Of a DNA stretch of 64,000 nt, positions 63,782 to 64,000 are shown one piece after another; within the stretch, counting starts at the first letter, position 1; each line of letters begins with the position of its first letter. The position numbers and the translations under genes were made by a program. This DNA is from Stercorarius parasiticus (Eukaryota; Chordata; Aves; Charadriiformes; Stercorariidae), in the NCBI GenBank assembly GCA_013396915.1, contig VWZL01001979.1, positions 682,001-746,000 on the forward strand. Direction: 5' to 3'. A model generated the notes under the pieces. It was not told the origin of the DNA and searched no databases. It was given only the letters and a program-made list of their open reading frames with translations.

Positions 63782-64000
63782 CTAGATATAACAAACACAA
63801 AATGAAAATATAACGTGAAATTTTGTAGAAATTTCTTTGGGCCTTGTGTTTTACTACTGAGTGAAAGTATTGTAGCATCCAGTGTTGCATCCAGCTGCGA
63901 CTATTCTTCATGCCTGTATTTGCAGATGATAAAACAGTTGAGAGGCAGAACTCATCTACCATGTCGGTTGAAAAAGTGTGGGAAAAGAGGACACATGAGT
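63782..64000 (-). other. EYS: EYS intron, 3' end of the next upstream intron
   Basis: Sequence before the acceptor of the exon at 63622-63781. A T-rich tract precedes TATATCTAG. No exon is seen up to the window edge. Confidence 0.8.

Noticed and set aside
1..64000. A novel multi-gene or defence-like system
   Set aside because: Apart from EYS exons and transposable elements, I see no conserved coding sequence, RNA gene or repeat-spacer array in the window.

Overview
This window is vertebrate nuclear DNA, almost certainly from a bird. The evidence is CR1 retrotransposons, including one with the avian ATTCTATG-type octamer tail, several solo endogenous-retrovirus LTRs of types common in birds, AT-rich intronic sequence, and short split exons with GT/AG borders. 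I cannot name the species. The only cellular gene I can support is EYS (eyes shut homolog), on the minus strand. EYS is a very large secreted EGF-repeat/laminin-G protein of the photoreceptor extracellular matrix.

Six EYS exons are visible. In transcript order (high to low coordinate) they are 63622-63781, 45808-45912, 45398-45537, 39925-40091, 31424-31677 and 20131-20235. Exon phases chain exactly (0-1, 1-1, 1-0, 0-2, 2-1, 1-1). Together they give 931 coding bases, about 310 codons with no stop. They encode the end of one EGF module, seven further EGF-like modules including a four-cysteine one, and most of a last one. This corresponds to the N-terminal EGF tract, roughly residues 500-700 of the human protein from memory. 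The first EYS exons and all later EGF and laminin-G exons lie outside the window.

Everything else is intron. 1-20130 lies downstream of the last visible exon and carries three solo LTRs (177-603 with a target-site duplication, 6116-6703 and 11416-12481), a CR1 tail (9687-9765) and two unusually perfect palindromes. 20236-31423 carries a degraded 2.1 kb CR1 (26812-28930, minus), an unclassified GC-richer block beside it, a solo LTR (30188-30795, plus) and a 450-bp exact duplication around a single N at 31143 that copies part of an EYS exon. That duplication looks like an assembly error. 31678-45397 is plain AT-rich intron around one exon. 45913-63621 carries an assembly gap next to a GGGGAA array, two CR1 copies tail to tail (49538-50880), a pair of 99-bp direct repeats 1.7 kb apart, and a much-decayed LINE reverse-transcriptase fragment near 58135-58500.

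I found no RNA gene, CRISPR array, second protein-coding gene or novel multi-gene system. The most informative observations are the intact cysteine framework of this EYS segment, its four-cysteine EGF module, the false exon duplication, and the odd repeats.
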